A model generated the notes under the pieces. That model had not been told where the DNA came from. It did no database searches and saw only the letters and a program-made list of their open reading frames with translations. A stretch of 12,512 nucleotides of DNA, from contig JBNKKR010000072.1 in NCBI GenBank assembly GCA_050291935.1, forward strand, positions 1 to 12,512, in the 5' to 3' direction. The translations under genes were made by a program, and so were the position numbers. The DNA comes from Desulfocapsa sp050291935 (GTDB lineage: Bacteria > Desulfobacterota > Desulfobulbia > Desulfobulbales > Desulfocapsaceae). Below, piece by piece: positions 6,752 to 12,144 of this stretch; position 1 is the stretch's first letter, and each line of letters begins with the position of its first letter.

Positions 6752-7257
6752 GGAAGGCTCCTTGCCGTTCTTAATGTTCGGCCCTTCACCATGTCCTGGA
6801 CATTACGCCAGGCGTTGGGCTACTATGGCCTCGGCTGACTTCTGGCCGATAACGCCCCGCGTTGCCGCGGGCCGCGCTTCCGTGGCTGCTTTAGGATTCG
6901 GTGGCGGTTCCAGCCCTTTCGAGCTGGGCCTCAGTCCGACTTCCATGGCCGCCGCAGACGCCACATTCGACCAGATCTCCCCGGATAAGGACGTGAGCTG
7001 TCGCTGCACAACCGCGGCATTTACCCTATTCGCCGAACCCTGGGCTTTGTCATGTGGTGCTGACTTACCCGCGAACTGGGCCTTGTATGCCGTTTCTGTT
7101 CGTCGGCTCACAGCTTTGCACTCGGGCTTCCTTCAGACGGAACCTCGCGGTGCCGCCCTTGCCGTCGGCTAATGTTTGGATCAAGGCCTGATGACCTTGA
7201 CCGGGTTCACACATAGGGGACTTGCACCCCATAAGTTCACGCCCATGCCGGGCGTAC
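6752..7257 (-). ncRNA. Intron A 5' ribozyme region (domains I to IV)
   Basis: This 506-nt stretch between the intron 5' end and the maturase start holds no credible gene. Short open frames here are frame artefacts. It shares long near-identical blocks with the same part of intron B, including the first ~45 nt and the GTTCACGCCCATG and CCGTCGGC segments. It should fold as domain I and following domains, with the ORF in domain IV. Confidence 0.75.
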
Positions 7258-7318
7258 ACCAAGGCTTTCACGGGATCGCGGCAAAGAGCGCCGCTCCCCG
7301 TGAAGCCTGTCGTTGTGT
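7258..7318 (+). other. attC site 5, right part
   Basis: The stem TTCACGGGATCGCGGC (7266-7281) pairs imperfectly with CCGCTCCCCGTGAAG (7291-7305). R' is GTTGTGT (7312-7318). Joined to 5328-5332 the site is about 66 bp. Its hairpin lies immediately upstream of the intron 5' end when read on the - strand, the known placement for class C-attC introns. Confidence 0.75.
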
Positions 7319-7322
7319 GTCT

Positions 7323-7409
7323 ATGAATGATATCATGAATAATAGCGAAGAAAATTTTGGCGTAATCTATGAAAAAAAGGAATACGCTGGCTTTTTGAAA
7401 CGTGTTGGG
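7323..7409 (+). pseudogene. Truncated start of an RDD-family membrane protein gene
   Basis: An ATG at 7323, five bases after the attC R' core, opens a frame whose first ~29 residues end in EKKEYAGFLKRVG. That is the pattern that begins RDD-domain proteins just before the first membrane helix. The frame then runs into the REP-like repeats (GGRQRGRILII, then RVRQGGRILII) and stops at 7487 with no membrane helix. I infer that a repeat cluster replaced the rest of the gene. A short 54-residue product remains possible. Confidence 0.5.
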
Positions 7410-7411
7410 GG

Positions 7412-7539
7412 GAGACAAAGGGGTCGCATCTTAATTATTGAGACAAGGGTGAGACAAGGGGGTCGCATCTTAATTATTAATTGTTGAAGAAGAAGTAAAA
7501 TGCAGTGTGCTGAATAATTAACAAATAAGATGCGACCCC
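7412..7539. repeat. REP-like repeat cluster with inverted pair
   Basis: GGGTCGCATCTTAATTATT occurs at 7421-7439 and again at 7460-7478, each preceded by GAGACAA and a G run. An inverted copy AAGATGCGACCCC lies at 7527-7539. The second direct copy and the inverted copy have 13-14 bp perfect arms extended by AT-rich partial pairing, able to form a hairpin of about 80 nt. This looks like a REP or small non-autonomous element of the type mobilised by REP-associated transposases. No transposase is present. Confidence 0.7.
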
Positions 7540-7540
7540 T

Positions 7541-7819
7541 ATGGGTCCCTTGAAAAGAAAGAATTGGGGCCGAATAATATTCATGGTAATTATGGGCCTC
7601 GGTATTGCCTGGACCGTTTTTGGTGTAACAATGCAATTTACTATGTTCCCAAAAATGATGAGCGATATTCCTGACACAATGGAGGCTGATCGCTTTAAAA
7701 TGATGTTCATGGTAATGCACGTTTTTACGCTTATTTTTGCAGCGGCATTCTGCGGCGTGTTTGGATGGATCATTAAAAAACTGTCTTCTGAATCAATTAA
7801 AAGTGAATTTCTGGCATAA
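7541..7819 (+). CDS. Small two-helix membrane protein, unknown
   Basis: The protein has 92 residues with a short basic N-terminus (MGPLKRKNWGR) and two hydrophobic helices: about residues 13-30 (IFMVIMGLGIAWTVFGV) and 58-78 (VMHVFTLIFAAAFCGVFGWII). A polar loop with several methionines, PKMMSDIPDTMEADRFKMMF, lies between them. I recognise no family. The ATG at 7541 abuts the inverted REP copy and lacks a ribosome site. An in-frame ATG at 7583 would begin within the first helix and is less likely. It is the last gene of cassette 5 and stops seven bases before attC 6. It may rely on read-through transcription. Confidence 0.65.
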   Translation: MGPLKRKNWGRIIFMVIMGLGIAWTVFGVTMQFTMFPKMMSDIPDTMEADRFKMMFMVMHVFTLIFAAAFCGVFGWIIKKLSSESIKSEFLA

Positions 7820-7825
7820 AATAGG

Positions 7826-7949
7826 GCCGAACCTACGCCTGCACAGGGACCGCAAAAGGCTGGCGGCCATGGTTTTGGCGGTTTCATCATTTAACTTTTG
7901 CTTTTCGGCGTCTGCATTCTTTTTCGGCCCGTAAGGCGGAACGTTGGCT
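7826..7949 (+). other. attC site 6 (124 bp)
   Basis: R'' GCCGAAC (7826-7832) and R' GTTGGCT (7943-7949) frame a long site. CGCCTGCAC near R'' pairs with GTAAGGCGG before R'. An inner arm GGACCGCAAAAGGCTGGCG (from 7845) is nearly the same as in attC 4, so these two sites belong to one family. Confidence 0.72.
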
Positions 7950-7959
7950 TGGATAAGCA

Positions 7960-8385
7960 ATGAAAGAAAATGAAATCAAAAGATTTATGTTAGAGAGAGG
8001 CATGAGAGGATATGATTCTGCCTTTGTCTTCGGTTTTGTATCATTTCTTTTAATATATCTTTTTATACACTCATTTGAAGTGGCAATAACCACAGCAATC
8101 TTTTTTTGGATACTATCTCTTGTTATTTTTATATGTTTCTATTTTGAACTTGCAGATGATTATTACAGAAAAGTTAAAATGGTTGCTCAACCAAGAGGTA
8201 ATAGAATCTCAAATATATTTATTGGAATATCTATTTGGTTTGCAGGTTGGTGCGGAGGTTTCGTTGGCTGGTTTATTATGTTTTCACTCATTGGTGAATA
8301 TCATTTTGTCATGATAATCGGAGTTATAGCGGGTGATTTAACAGTGATGAAATTGTATTTCAATCTTATTCTTAAAAGGTTATAG
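7960..8385 (+). CDS. Four-helix membrane protein, unknown
   Basis: The protein has 141 residues. Four hydrophobic segments are visible at about 21-41 (FVFGFVSFLLIYLFIHSF), 42-63 (VAITTAIFFWILSLVIFICFY), 86-110 (IFIGISIWFAGWCGGFVGWFI) and 114-135. A charged N-terminal tail (MKENEIKRFMLERGMRGYD) and a polar Asp-Asp-Tyr-Tyr-Arg-Lys loop separate them. I recognise no family. A GGAT eight bases before the ATG may serve as a ribosome site. It is the only gene of cassette 6, 13 nt upstream of attC 7. An inner-membrane protein is clear; the role is not. Confidence 0.75.
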   Translation: MKENEIKRFMLERGMRGYDSAFVFGFVSFLLIYLFIHSFEVAITTAIFFWILSLVIFICFYFELADDYYRKVKMVAQPRGNRISNIFIGISIWFAGWCGGFVGWFIMFSLIGEYHFVMIIGVIAGDLTVMKLYFNLILKRL

Positions 8386-8398
8386 AAATAATTTAATC

Positions 8399-8468
8399 AG
8401 CCAACCTGTCACTTTACCCGGCAGCAAGGGCCTGGCGGCCCTCGCTGCCGGTAAGTTAGTCGTTGTGT
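8399..8468 (+). other. attC site 7 (70 bp)
   Basis: R'' AGCCAAC (8399-8405) and R' GTTGTGT (8462-8468) enclose a strong stem. CCGGCAGCAAGGGCC (8419-8433) pairs with GGCCCTCGCTGCCGG (8438-8452), almost perfectly. It could also act as a hairpin in RNA. Confidence 0.78.
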
Positions 8469-8477
8469 GCCGACGTT

Positions 8478-9296
8478 ATGAAATATTTAACTACATTACT
8501 ATTTGTCCTTTTATCCGTTGACATTAGCTTTGCAAATGAACTTTCTGGATTTGCAGCTTTGCAGACCAATGTTAAGCTTATTGCTATTGATCCAGGCTTT
8601 GGAGGAACAGATCAAGGACCTTTAGGCTGTAAAGGAAAAACACACGCTAAAGATTTAAACTTACAGATTGCTAAAAAGCTTGCGGTAAAAATTCAAAATG
8701 ACCTTGGAATTAATACGGAATTAACTAGAAATAATGACATTTATGTTTCGTTAGAGGAAAGAGCGGAAGTTGCAAGTACCCACGATGCCGATCTATTGAT
8801 ATCTATTCATACAAATGCATCTGAAAATGCATCGGTTTATGGCATAGAAACATTTTACCTTAATTTGGTTACAGATGAGGAGGCTATTATAAACGCAGCA
8901 AAGATGAATGCGACAAGCCAAAAAAATATTGCCGATATGGACATGATTTTATCTGAATTAATGGCGAATGCTCGCATAAGTGAATCCAGTAAATTAGCAA
9001 ATAATATCCAAAAGCATCTTTGTGATCACTTACGGACAAAGTATGACCGGATCAAAAATCGTGGTGTAAAACAAGCCTTATTTTATATATTTTTAGCTGC
9101 TGATATTCCATCAGTCATGGTACAAACAGGATTTATTACAAATTCAAATGAATGTGAGCGATTGAAATCAGAGAAATACCAGTCAGAAATCAGTGCTGGG
9201 ATTGTTAATGGTATAAATGTTTTTTTAAATGAGAGAAGAAGCACACAACATATCACTCCACCTGACCCAAGGGCCTCGCGGCCCTCGGTTAGGTGA
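8478..9296 (+). CDS. Exported amidase_3-like protein lacking catalytic residues
   Basis: The protein has 272 residues, counting from the ATG at 8478; a TTG at 8463 would start inside attC. A signal peptide (MKYLTTLLFVLLSVDISFA) leads into an N-acetylmuramoyl-L-alanine amidase fold (AmiA/B/C, CwlB type). Expected landmarks are present but altered: DPGHGG is DPGFGG (Phe41 for the first zinc His), the Glu before KD is Ala57, SIHANA is SIHTNA with His111 kept, and the catalytic VETGF Glu is Gln216 in MVQTGFITNSNE. Three of four key residues are lost, so peptidoglycan cleavage is not expected. A periplasmic binder or regulator of peptidoglycan or amidases is possible. The last residues (PPDPRASRPSVR) are encoded by attC 8. 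It is the sole gene of cassette 7. Confidence 0.88.
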   Translation: MKYLTTLLFVLLSVDISFANELSGFAALQTNVKLIAIDPGFGGTDQGPLGCKGKTHAKDLNLQIAKKLAVKIQNDLGINTELTRNNDIYVSLEERAEVASTHDADLLISIHTNASENASVYGIETFYLNLVTDEEAIINAAKMNATSQKNIADMDMILSELMANARISESSKLANNIQKHLCDHLRTKYDRIKNRGVKQALFYIFLAADIPSVMVQTGFITNSNECERLKSEKYQSEISAGIVNGINVFLNERRSTQHITPPDPRASRPSVR

Positions 9297-9310
9297 GTTG
9301 GGCGTTATGG
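9243..9310 (+). other. attC site 8 (68 bp)
   Basis: R'' ACACAAC (9243-9249) and R' GTTATGG (9304-9310) flank a stem in which CACCTGACCCAAGGGCC (9259-9275) pairs with GGCCCTCGGTTAGGTG (9280-9295). GAGTTGGGC then precedes R'. The amidase-like reading frame runs through the hairpin and stops at 9296. Confidence 0.8.
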
Positions 9311-9316
9311 ACCTGC

Positions 9317-9340
9317 AAAGCCATATATAAAGCCATATAA
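9317..9340 (+). repeat. Tandem 12-bp direct repeat upstream of brnT
   Basis: AAAGCCATATAT (9317-9328) is followed directly by AAAGCCATATAA (9329-9340), 11 of 12 identical. It lies just upstream of the brnT -35 and could be an UP-like AT-rich element or accessory antitoxin binding sites. Its role is not shown. Confidence 0.6.
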
Positions 9341-9342
9341 TT

Positions 9343-9374
9343 ATATTGACAATATCCCTATTCCGATTTAATAT
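9343..9374 (+). promoter_or_regulatory. brnTA promoter with palindromic operator
   Basis: TTGACA (9346-9351), a 17-nt spacer and TAATAT (9369-9374) form a near-consensus promoter. The ATG follows six bases later, predicting a leaderless brnT mRNA. A perfect palindrome, ATATTG-A-CAATAT (9343-9355), covers the -35 and is a likely site for the BrnA antitoxin, which is known to repress its own operon. Confidence 0.72.
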
Positions 9375-9380
9375 TAAGAA

Positions 9381-9674
9381 ATGAAAAAACGAGCTGATTT
9401 TGAGTGGGACCCAAAAAAAGACCAGCTAAGTCAGGAAAAGCATGGTGTTTCATTTGCCTTGGCACAGCTTGCTTTTTTGGATCATAAGCGTGTTATTTTG
9501 GAGGATCTTGAACACAGCGATGATGAAAAACGATTTTATTGCCTCGGCATGGCCGCCGGTGGGATAATGACGGTAAGATTTACTTATAGGAAAAACAAAA
9601 TTAGAATAATAGGCGCCGGTTATTGGCGGAAAGGTAAAAAAATATATGAAAGGGAAAATAAAATACACGGATGA
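9381..9674 (+). CDS. brnT: BrnT-family toxin (ribonuclease)
   Basis: The protein has 97 residues. It shows the BrnT (DUF497) signature: FEWDPKKDQLSQEKHGVSF near the N-terminus, then FLDHKRVI, DDEKRFYCLGMA, TVRFTYR and IRIIGAGYWRKGKKIYE. BrnT toxins have a RelE-like fold and cut RNA to halt translation; the partner antitoxin BrnA neutralises them in a tight complex. The length is typical. The gene has its own promoter and is probably leaderless. Its end overlaps the antitoxin start by 29 bp, so expression is coupled. In a cassette array such a module resists loss of its segment. Confidence 0.92.
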   Translation: MKKRADFEWDPKKDQLSQEKHGVSFALAQLAFLDHKRVILEDLEHSDDEKRFYCLGMAAGGIMTVRFTYRKNKIRIIGAGYWRKGKKIYERENKIHG

Positions 9675-9873
9675 GCCAATCGGCAAGGTTAAGGTTGTTT
9701 CAGATTTTCTACCATCGCCAGAACAACTCGCTTTAAAAGACGAAACTGTTAAAATCACTATCGCTCTGAGTAAAACAAGCGTTGATTTCTTCAAGAAGGA
9801 AGCTAAAAAATATAATACGCAGTATCAGAAAATGATTCGAAGACTTCTGGATGAATACGCTGTTCATCAATAG
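9646..9873 (+). CDS. brnA: BrnA-family antitoxin (ribbon-helix-helix)
   Basis: The protein has 75 residues. The N-terminal ~35 residues (KGKIKYTDEPIGKVKVVSDF) probably wrap the toxin. The C-terminal part reads VKITIALSKTSVDFFKKEA then YNTQYQKMIRRLLDEY, a ribbon-helix-helix-type DNA-binding motif placed at the C-terminus as in BrnA. It should bind BrnT and repress the shared promoter at 9343-9374. The start overlaps the end of brnT. The gene stops 9 nt before the attC core now split by intron B, and the frameshifted tail of the intron B maturase frame runs antisense into its 3' half. Confidence 0.9.
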   Translation: MKGKIKYTDEPIGKVKVVSDFLPSPEQLALKDETVKITIALSKTSVDFFKKEAKKYNTQYQKMIRRLLDEYAVHQ

Positions 9874-11307
9874 CAACGGGTCCATAATCGGGTAGCCGGG
9901 GGTTTTTCTCCCCCAGCCCCCACAACTCGCAGCAAGCGGGTCCGCACTGCGCGTTTCACCTAAACTACCGGACCTTAGTCGGGTAATGAATGTGTTCACC
10001 CACAGTTCTTTGACAACTAGCAGACCTTGAGCCTTAAGCCATTGATTTGTCATACCGGTTTGCGTGGCTAAAGTCCGAGCACATTTCCAGGGGCCCTTAC
10101 GAGAAAAGCTCATGGGAATGGCCACATTCCGATGGGTTCCCATCTTAAGAAGATTGCGGACGCGGATGCGAACGTACCGCCATTGTTTCCAGTAGCACAT
10201 GCGCACTCTTCGTCGGAGCCAGGAGTCAATTTCGGGTATCGGTCGGTAGTACTCCGATATTGCGTAATAGCCCATCCAACCCCGAAGGTATTGTGCAATC
10301 TTTTTCATCCGGTACGCCATGGACACGAACCAGCTCCGACCGGTCAGACATTTGATCTCCCATTTAAACTTTTGGAAGGCCTTGACCGACCATCGGATTT
10401 TGGAACCTTTGAAGGTAAATCCTAAAAAGTTCGTGTTATCGGTTTTAGCCACTTGGCTTTTATCTTTGTTGACCTCAAGTTTGAGCCTACGGTTGACAAA
10501 CCGCTCGATACTTCGGGACACTCGCACTCCTGCCTGATGGCTTCTTACTAAAATTAGAAAGTCATCGGCGTAGCGGACGAACCTGTGCCCCCTCTTCTCA
10601 AGCTCTTTATCGAGATCATCCAAAAGGATATTGGCCAAAAGTGGAGATAACGGACCGCCTTGGGGAACACCCTTTCGGGATTTGTGTCGACGACCGTTCA
10701 CCACCACACCGGCCCTCAGATATTTACCGATCAGCTTTAAGACACGTTTGTCTTTGATTTTCCGGGCCACTCGGTGCATGAGCACATCGTAATTGACCTT
10801 ATCGAAAAACTTAGACAAATCCATGTCCACAGCAACCCGGAAGCCCTCTTTGATGTAATCCCGGACCTTATAGATCGCCCCATGGGCAGACCGAGCCGGC
10901 CTGAACCCATAGCTTGCATCTGAAAATCCAGGATCAAAGATTGGCATCATAATCTGAGCGATGGCTTGTTGGATCAACCGGTCTGTGACGGTTGGAATAC
11001 CCAAGGGGCGCTTACCGCCCCCAGGCTTGGCAATTTCCACCCGTTTAACCGGCAAGGGTTGATAGCTGCCGTCTGATAACGATTCACGGATACGGCCCCA
11101 TTTGTCCCGGGCAAAGTCAGGAAACTTCTCGATCGGCATTTTGTCGATTCCAGGGGCCCCTTTATTGGCTTTTACCCGTTTCCATGCATTTTGCATGTTT
11201 TGCCTGGACAATATCTGTTCCAGTAGGCGAGCATTTGGGTTGGGCGTTTCAACGACGCGCCGCACATTCACTCCATCGTTCGATTTCATAGTGGTATGCG
11301 AGCTCAT
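9733..11307 (-). CDS. Group IIC-attC reverse transcriptase/maturase B, C-terminally frameshifted
   Basis: The open frame has 524 codons, against 446 in intron A. The first ~440 residues match protein A: SYGFRP (132-137), PQGGPLSPLL, YADD (246-249), and the maturase segment GWMGYYAISEYYRPIPEID. After KELWVN the frames part. The DNA has two extra bases near 9991-9994 (GAATGTGTTC where intron A has GAATGTTC), so the usual last residues and stop (9965-9967) are missed. The frame then runs ~80 codons through domains V and VI, past the intron end and antisense to brnA. Only the last ten or so native residues are changed, so activity may survive, but the foreign tail may hinder it. AGAGG lies about six bases before the start. 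Confidence 0.88.
   Translation of the reverse strand: MSSHTTMKSNDGVNVRRVVETPNPNARLLEQILSRQNMQNAWKRVKANKGAPGIDKMPIEKFPDFARDKWGRIRESLSDGSYQPLPVKRVEIAKPGGGKRPLGIPTVTDRLIQQAIAQIMMPIFDPGFSDASYGFRPARSAHGAIYKVRDYIKEGFRVAVDMDLSKFFDKVNYDVLMHRVARKIKDKRVLKLIGKYLRAGVVVNGRRHKSRKGVPQGGPLSPLLANILLDDLDKELEKRGHRFVRYADDFLILVRSHQAGVRVSRSIERFVNRRLKLEVNKDKSQVAKTDNTNFLGFTFKGSKIRWSVKAFQKFKWEIKCLTGRSWFVSMAYRMKKIAQYLRGWMGYYAISEYYRPIPEIDSWLRRRVRMCYWKQWRYVRIRVRNLLKMGTHRNVAIPMSFSRKGPWKCARTLATQTGMTNQWLKAQGLLVVKELWVNTFITRLRSGSLGETRSADPLAASCGGWGRKTPGYPIMDPLLLMNSVFIQKSSNHFLILRIIFFSFLLEEINACFTQSDSDFNSFVF
9882..9886 (+). other. attC site 9, left half of R'' core (split by intron B)
   Basis: CCATA (9882-9886) joined to AC (11768-11769) rebuilds CCATAAC, the reverse complement of the GTTATGG R' core of attC 8. 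Confidence 0.65.
9890..9957 (-). ncRNA. Intron B domains V and VI
   Basis: On the - strand, CGCGCAGTGCGG and CGCTTGCTGCGAG form the domain V hairpin (about 9924-9957). GCTGGGGG (9917-9910) pairs with CCCCCGGC (9902-9895) as domain VI. Several changes relative to intron A are compensatory or wobble (CCGGC stem to CTGGC; CCCAG/CTGGG to CGCAG/CTGCG), suggesting the RNA fold is selected. Confidence 0.72.
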
Positions 11308-11767
11308 TGAGGCCTCTTCCCTGTTTAAGTGTTTGGCCCTTCACCATGTCCCGGGCATTACCCCAAGCGTTGGGCTACTATGGCCGCTGCTGACTTCTGC
11401 CTGATCACCGTGCATGTTGCCATGCAAAGCGCTGTCTTTCGACCGCATGTCCGGCAGATCTCCCCGGACTCGGTTCAGTACCCCCTTGAGGGGTATAAGA
11501 ACGTGAACTTTCGCTACACAACCGCAGCATTTACCCTATCTCCTGAATCCTGGGCTTTGCCATGTGGTGCTGGCTCACCCGGAAACTGGGCCTTATATGC
11601 TGTTTCTGTCCGTCGGCTCATAGCTTTGCACTCGGGCTTCCTTCAGACCTTTCCTCACGGAAACGCCCTTGCCGTCGGCTAATGTTTGTGTCAGTGTCAT
11701 GAGACAGTGACCGGATTCACACATAGGGGACTTACACCCCATAAGTTCACGCCCATGCCGGGCGTAC
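11308..11767 (-). ncRNA. Intron B 5' ribozyme region (domains I to IV)
   Basis: This 460-nt stretch has no credible gene. It aligns with 6752-7257 of intron A in long blocks, with local indels: intron A carries extra sequence near 6870-6960, and the GAGGGGTATAAG segment near 11487 of intron B has no counterpart in A. It should form the 5' ribozyme domains. Confidence 0.72.
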
Positions 11768-11827
11768 ACCATGTCTTCCAGAGGGACCGCTGATAGCCCG
11801 CCGCGGCCCCTGAAGATGGCGTTCGCA
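11768..11827 (+). other. attC site 9, right part
   Basis: TCTTCCAGAGGGACCGC (11773-11789) pairs imperfectly with GCGGCCCCTGAAGA (11803-11816), and R' is GTTCGCA (11821-11827). Joined to 9882-9886 the site is about 65 bp. The intron 5' end abuts this hairpin, as in site 5. Confidence 0.72.
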
Positions 11828-11842
11828 TACCAATCAAGCACC

Positions 11843-11871
11843 TTGACTATAACTAAATACGGTTATAATAT
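11843..11871 (+). promoter_or_regulatory. Toxin-antitoxin promoter with palindromic operator
   Basis: TTGACT (11843-11848), a 17-nt spacer and TAATAT (11866-11871) form the promoter. An overlapping TATAAT (11864-11869) gives a 15-nt spacer alternative. The ATG follows TAATAT by six bases, the same leaderless geometry as brnT. Perfect 6-bp arms TATAAC (11848-11853) and GTTATA (11862-11867) lie between the promoter elements and are a likely operator for the XRE antitoxin. Confidence 0.7.
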
Positions 11872-11877
11872 AACCCA

Positions 11878-12144
11878 ATGAAATACGAGGTCAAAATCAA
11901 GAAAAAGGCACTTCGCGGACTCGAAAAGTTGCCTAAAGATGTCCGCAAGTTACTATTTTTATTGATTGAAGATCTCAAGGCAGATGGGCCAATACAGAAA
12001 GGTTGGCATAATTTTTCACCCCTCGGTAAGGATAAATACCACTGCCATTTGAATTATCGCTATGTGGCATGCTGGACTTGCCAAAAAGGGGAAATTGTAA
12101 TTGAGGTGTATTATGTTGGCACTCGTGAAAAAGCCCCGTATTGA
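11878..12144 (+). CDS. RelE/ParE-superfamily (HigB-like) toxin
   Basis: The protein has 88 residues with the compact toxin layout: a basic first helix (KKKALRGLEKLPKDVRKLL), a central GPIQKGWHNFSPLGKDKYHCHL region, then YRYVACWTCQKGEIVIEVYYVGTREKAPY, typical of RelE-like RNA-cleaving toxins. The order toxin then XRE antitoxin resembles higBA. It should inhibit translation by mRNA cleavage, although the catalytic residues were not assigned with certainty. It has its own promoter and is predicted leaderless. The gene overlaps the antitoxin by 32 bp. Confidence 0.85.
   Translation: MKYEVKIKKKALRGLEKLPKDVRKLLFLLIEDLKADGPIQKGWHNFSPLGKDKYHCHLNYRYVACWTCQKGEIVIEVYYVGTREKAPY

Larger units (their letters stand above)
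5333..7257 (-). mobile_element. Group IIC-attC intron A (complete)
   Basis: This is a 1925-nt retroelement on the - strand. Its 5' end is GTACGCCCGGCATGGGCGTG (from 7257 leftward) and its 3' end is CTACCCGAT, closing at 5333. The boundaries were set by comparison with intron B and by restoration of an attC core on excision. It carries a reverse transcriptase/maturase and domain V and VI hairpins, and is visibly more GC-rich than the cassettes. Class C-attC introns insert into the bottom strand of attC beside the attC hairpin, which explains the orientation opposite to the cassette genes. Confidence 0.9.
9887..11767 (-). mobile_element. Group IIC-attC intron B (complete)
   Basis: This is an 1881-nt element on the - strand, with a 5' end starting GTACGCCCGGCATGGGCGTG (from 11767 leftward) and a 3' end CTACCCGAT closing at 9887. 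It is clearly homologous to intron A over its whole length but with many substitutions, so the two arrived as separate insertions rather than by recent local duplication. The domain V/VI hairpins are kept. Its maturase frame is frameshifted near the C-terminus. Confidence 0.9.

Noticed and set aside
6738..7172. Open frames in the 5' part of intron A on both strands
   Set aside because: The region corresponds to ribozyme RNA conserved with intron B, where the frames are not kept; the predicted proteins look like no family.
7412..7539. CRISPR-like array
   Set aside because: There are only two direct copies and one inverted copy, with spacers of unequal length and no cas genes; REP-like repeats explain it better.
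8419..8452. Rho-independent terminator after the 141-residue membrane protein
   Set aside because: The stem is strong but no T run follows, and the flanking cores identify it as attC 7; termination as a side effect cannot be excluded.
9887..11767. Recent local duplication of intron A to produce intron B
   Set aside because: The two differ at many codons and by several indels in the ribozyme part, and each sits in its own attC, so independent insertion fits better.
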